Positions 61,770 through 64,000 of a stretch of DNA of 64,000 bases are shown here, piece by piece. Position numbers and translations under genes: made by a program. The DNA lies in the NCBI GenBank assembly GCA_031379665.1, contig JANNFI010000064.1:1-64000 (forward strand), given 5' to 3'. The notes under the pieces are model-generated. The model worked only from the letters and a program-made list of their open reading frames with translations. It had not been told where the DNA came from and searched no databases. Position 1 is the first letter of the stretch, and each line of letters opens with the position of its first letter. The DNA comes from SZUA-254 sp031379665. Its GTDB lineage: Bacteria > Bacteroidota > Ignavibacteria > UBA10030 > SZUA-254.

Positions 61770-62332
61770 AACGTGGCGAGCCAGTTGCCGATGAGCCGCG
61801 TTCCGGCGGGCGTGAGGATCGACTCGGGATGGAACTGGAGTCCGCGGACGGGATGGCTGCGGTGCCGTACGCCCATGATGACGCCGTCAGCCGTCCGGGC
61901 GGTAACGCTGAGGCAGTCGGGGAGGCGTTCAGGAGAGACGACGAGCGAATGGTATCGCCCTGCATCGAACGGATTTTCGACTGATTGGAAAATATCATCG
62001 CCGCCGTGGAAGACCGGAGACGACCGGCCGTGGACGCATTGGTCGTGGCGGGCGACATCGGCGCCGTAGGCGAACCCTATCGCCTGGTGCCCCAGGCAGA
62101 TGCCGAGCACCGGAATCACTTCGCCAAACCGGCGGATGATCTCGACCGTTGCGCCCGCCGTCTCGGGCCTCCCCGGCCCGGGCGACAGGACGATCCCCTC
62201 CGGTGACATCGTCGGAATGTCGACGGGGTCGATCGCATCGTTCCGGACCACAACGACATCCTTCCCGGCCGCTTCCAGCATATGGGCGAGGTTGTAGGTG
62301 AAGGAGTCGTAATTGTCCACGAGGAGTATCAC
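61766..62332 (-). CDS. trpG: Anthranilate synthase component II (glutamine amidotransferase)
   Basis: A 188-residue class I amidotransferase supplying ammonia to TrpE. Nucleophile GICLGHQAIGFAYG, opening LLVDNYDSFTYNLAHMLE, and the triad end LQFHPESILTPAG. It may also serve aminodeoxychorismate synthase, as dual-use TrpG/PabA do. ATGA overlaps with trpE and trpD. Confidence 0.97.
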   Translation of the reverse strand: MILLVDNYDSFTYNLAHMLEAAGKDVVVVRNDAIDPVDIPTMSPEGIVLSPGPGRPETAGATVEIIRRFGEVIPVLGICLGHQAIGFAYGADVARHDQCVHGRSSPVFHGGDDIFQSVENPFDAGRYHSLVVSPERLPDCLSVTARTADGVIMGVRHRSHPVRGLQFHPESILTPAGTRLIGNWLATL

Positions 62333-63804
62333 CGGTCGATCTCCTTCGCGAGGGCAACCGCGTCGAACAAGGCGTGGAGTTTCTGCCGTATCTCCTCGGT
62401 TTCACGGCCGGGGTCGGATTGCGCGACGATCCCAGCGCCGGCCTGCAGGTGGAGCTTGCCGTCGCAGGCCATGATCGTCCGGATCGCGAGGCAGAAATCC
62501 ATGTTCCCGGCGAGGTCGAAGTATCCCACCGCCCCGGAGTAAAACCCCCTTCGGAGATCCTCCAGCTCGTCGATGATCTGCATTGCGCGTATTTTCGGGG
62601 CCCCGGAGACCGTCCCTGCGGGGAACATCGCGCGGAGAGCGTCCACCGGGCCCACCCCAGTACGCGGTACCCCGGTAAGGTGAGAAACGATGTGCATGAC
62701 GTGGGAATATTTTTCCACCTCCATCAGTCGGTCCGGGGCGACCGTGCCTGGTTTGCAGACCCTCGAGAGGTCGTTCCTCCCGAGGTCGACGAGCATCACG
62801 TGTTCAGCCCGTTCCTTTTCGTCGGCGAGGAGCGACGCGGCGAGGGTGTCATCCTCCCCGGCGTTACGGCCCCTTGGCCGGGTCCCGGCGATCGGAACGT
62901 GCTCGATGCTTCCGGCGGTCATCCGCGCGAGCATCTCAGGGGAGGACCCAAGCAGAACGGTCTCCCCGAAATTCATGAAGAAGTGATAGGGTGACGGGTT
63001 GATCATCCTGAGCGCCCGGTAGACCTGGAACGGATCGCCGGCGTACCCGACGCTGGCGCGTTCGGAAAGGACCACCTGGAAGATTTCCCCTTCACGGATG
63101 TACTCCAGCGCCCGGGCCGCCTTCGCCGGGAAACCGCTAAGGTCGTACTCGAACTCCCCGGCGCTGAACGGGGCCGGAACCGACCAGCCCCGCGGGCCAG
63201 GCGAGCGGAGGGCGTTGCGCAGGGAGTCCAGCCTCGCGACGGCCCCGTCGTAGACGTCCCCGGGGTCGCCCTCTTCCCCGGGGAAGGTGTTGACGATCAG
63301 TTGCAACCGGTGGGTCACGTGGTCGAAGACGATGACGCTCCCGAAAAGTCCGAGGACGCTGTCGGGCGCCCCGGTCCCGTCAGGGACGCAGCAGGGGATC
63401 GATTCGATGGTCCGGATTTCGTCGTACCCGATGTACCCTACCAGCCCACAGGCGAAACGGAGCAGGTTGTCGTCCGGATGCTGACGACAGGAAGCGAGCA
63501 GCCCGGCCGCCGCGTCGAAAATACCGGCGCCGGTCATCGGTTCCGCGCCGTGCCGACGGGTGGTCGTCTTGTTCGCCCTCGACTCCAGGATCGTCCGCGG
63601 ATCGAACCCGAGGAAGGAATACCTCGCGAGGTGTTCGCCGCCCTCGACGCTCTCCAGGAGAAACGATTCCCTCGAGGTGTCCCTCAGCGCCAGGTATGCC
63701 GAGACGGGCGTGAGCAGATCCCCGGGGATGGCCGCGGAGACCGAAACGGCGTATGCCGCGCCGTCGTAGCGTGATATGAACGTGTCGCGATCGGGTTGTA
63801 TCAT
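62329..63804 (-). CDS. trpE: Anthranilate synthase component I
   Basis: A 491-residue enzyme making anthranilate from chorismate. The LLES-type tryptophan feedback motif is present near the N-terminus (SFLLESVEGGEHLARYSFLG). The core has PYHFFMNFG, IAGTRPRGRN, LVDLGRNDL and GAPKIRAMQIIDELE. ATG 63804 is chosen because AAGGA lies 5 nt upstream. TTG 63822 is possible but sits at the end of the attenuator T-tract. It is controlled by the leader at 63821-63993 and probably also by direct Trp inhibition. First structural gene of the operon. Confidence 0.97.
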   Translation of the reverse strand: MIQPDRDTFISRYDGAAYAVSVSAAIPGDLLTPVSAYLALRDTSRESFLLESVEGGEHLARYSFLGFDPRTILESRANKTTTRRHGAEPMTGAGIFDAAAGLLASCRQHPDDNLLRFACGLVGYIGYDEIRTIESIPCCVPDGTGAPDSVLGLFGSVIVFDHVTHRLQLIVNTFPGEEGDPGDVYDGAVARLDSLRNALRSPGPRGWSVPAPFSAGEFEYDLSGFPAKAARALEYIREGEIFQVVLSERASVGYAGDPFQVYRALRMINPSPYHFFMNFGETVLLGSSPEMLARMTAGSIEHVPIAGTRPRGRNAGEDDTLAASLLADEKERAEHVMLVDLGRNDLSRVCKPGTVAPDRLMEVEKYSHVMHIVSHLTGVPRTGVGPVDALRAMFPAGTVSGAPKIRAMQIIDELEDLRRGFYSGAVGYFDLAGNMDFCLAIRTIMACDGKLHLQAGAGIVAQSDPGRETEEIRQKLHALFDAVALAKEIDR

Positions 63805-63820
63805 CGTGTCCTTCGGGATC

Positions 63821-63857
63821 AAAATAAAAAAGCCCTGACCGGATTCCGGAAAGGGCT
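63821..63857 (-). terminator. trp attenuator (intrinsic terminator before trpE)
   Basis: On the minus strand AGCCCT and AGGGCT enclose an inner CCGG-AAT-CCGG stem, followed by TTTTTTATTTT (63821-63831). It lies between the trp leader peptide and trpE. An upstream leader segment around 63898-63909 (CATTCCGACAGG) is complementary to the 5' arm (CCTTTCCGGAAT) in part. A second segment, GCCCTGA near 63918-63924, is complementary to TCAGGGC in the 3' arm. Either could form an antiterminator. Confidence 0.9.
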
Positions 63858-63879
63858 CGAAAAGGGATGCCTGGATAGA

Positions 63880-63993
63880 TCAGCGGCGCATTTTCTTCCT
63901 GTCGGAATGTGAAATCAGGGCAGAACGCCACCACCTGCCGTTGTCTGAGGTGAGGACGTTCGAAAGAGGAGCGTTCTGATCGATCTGGTTCAT
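63880..63993 (-). CDS. trpL: trp operon leader peptide with tandem Trp codons
   Basis: A 37-codon reading frame from ATG 63993 to TGA 63880, read toward trpE. It encodes MNQIDQNAPL, SNVLTSDNGR, then WWRSALISHS and DRKKMRR. Two adjacent TGG codons (63928-63933) lie 70-75 bases before the terminator stem, and the stop lies 23 bases before it. This is the layout of ribosome-mediated attenuation: stalling at WW when Trp-tRNA is scarce would leave the downstream segment free to form an antiterminator. The ribosome-binding site and operon promoter lie beyond the window end, so an earlier start cannot be excluded. Confidence 0.85.
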   Translation of the reverse strand: MNQIDQNAPLSNVLTSDNGRWWRSALISHSDRKKMRR

Positions 63994-64000
63994 AGTTCTA

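Noticed and set aside
63380..63934. A minus-strand frame covering the attenuator and the start of trpE in another phase
   Set aside because: It overlaps trpE coding sequence in a shifted frame and has no family match. The 63880-63993 frame with tandem Trp codons explains the leader better.
1..64000. CRISPR arrays, insertion sequences, prophage, toxin-antitoxin or defence systems
   Set aside because: No regularly spaced direct repeats, transposase or integrase motifs, terminal inverted repeats or defence-gene signatures were seen. The content is almost entirely core metabolism and envelope genes.

Overview
The window is about 64 kb of dense, GC-rich bacterial chromosome. It holds no rRNA, and I saw no insertion sequence, prophage or CRISPR array. 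The gene content points to the Bacteroidota/Chlorobiota/Ignavibacteriota (FCB) group. The pointers are Oar/SusC-like TonB receptors with a carboxypeptidase-regulatory N-domain, PorV-like outer-membrane proteins, two large secreted proteins with type A type-IX-secretion (T9SS) sorting domains, a 31-residue AURKAIP1/COX24 (mS38-like) protein and BtuG-like lipoproteins. Many genes have clear Shine-Dalgarno sequences and several have good TTGACA-N17-TATAAT-type promoters. That fits an Ignavibacteriota/Chlorobiota-like or other GC-rich FCB lineage better than classical Bacteroidia. The exact lineage cannot be fixed from sequence alone.

Layout. 1-2145: end of a PorV-like protein, an LTD/YCF48 lipoprotein, and tRNA-Leu(CAA) on the minus strand. 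2370-8158: TPR/periplasmic-binding protein, radC, a small coiled-coil lipoprotein with a LysM partner, phoH and mazG. 8362-11094: class V aminotransferase plus serA (serine synthesis). 11364-20123: TonB receptor, T9SS cargo, PorV-like protein and an NHL-type propeller. 20199-22386: ssb and a gamma-glutamyltransferase lipoprotein. 22394-25772: cobalamin riboswitch with terminator, BtuB-like receptor and BtuG-like propeller lipoprotein, followed by a DUF6580 membrane protein with its own promoter. 26495-28801: carA, dut, rsmI. 28894-34260: degenerate DipZ-like thioredoxin-fold protein, metH, DUF309, ferredoxin. 34324-37432: MBL hydrolase, Rieske protein, queG, trxB. 37665-43592: Hsp20, HU, zinc-ribbon/TPR protein, mS38-like protein, an amber-interrupted YtxH gene, a DUF948-like protein, an EF-G paralogue and a HIT protein. 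On the minus strand, 47052 down to 43578 carries dus, polX and nth, and 50260-47180 carries a T9SS-exported protein. From 63993 down to 50400 runs one long minus-strand aromatic amino-acid operon.

The most striking region is that operon: trpL-trpE-G-D-C-F-aroF-trpB-A-aroB-aroDE-aroA-aroC-tyrA. Eight of its twelve gene junctions are 4-nt ATGA overlaps. Its leader, at the very end of the window, encodes a 37-residue peptide with tandem Trp codons followed by a strong intrinsic terminator just before trpE, which is a classical transcription-attenuation arrangement. The chorismate synthase carries a C-terminal AroQ-type chorismate mutase domain, an unusual fusion that would make prephenate from its own product and that sits directly before tyrA. 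A second theme is vitamin B12: a riboswitch-controlled uptake operon lies on the same chromosome segment as two B12-dependent enzymes, MetH and QueG.
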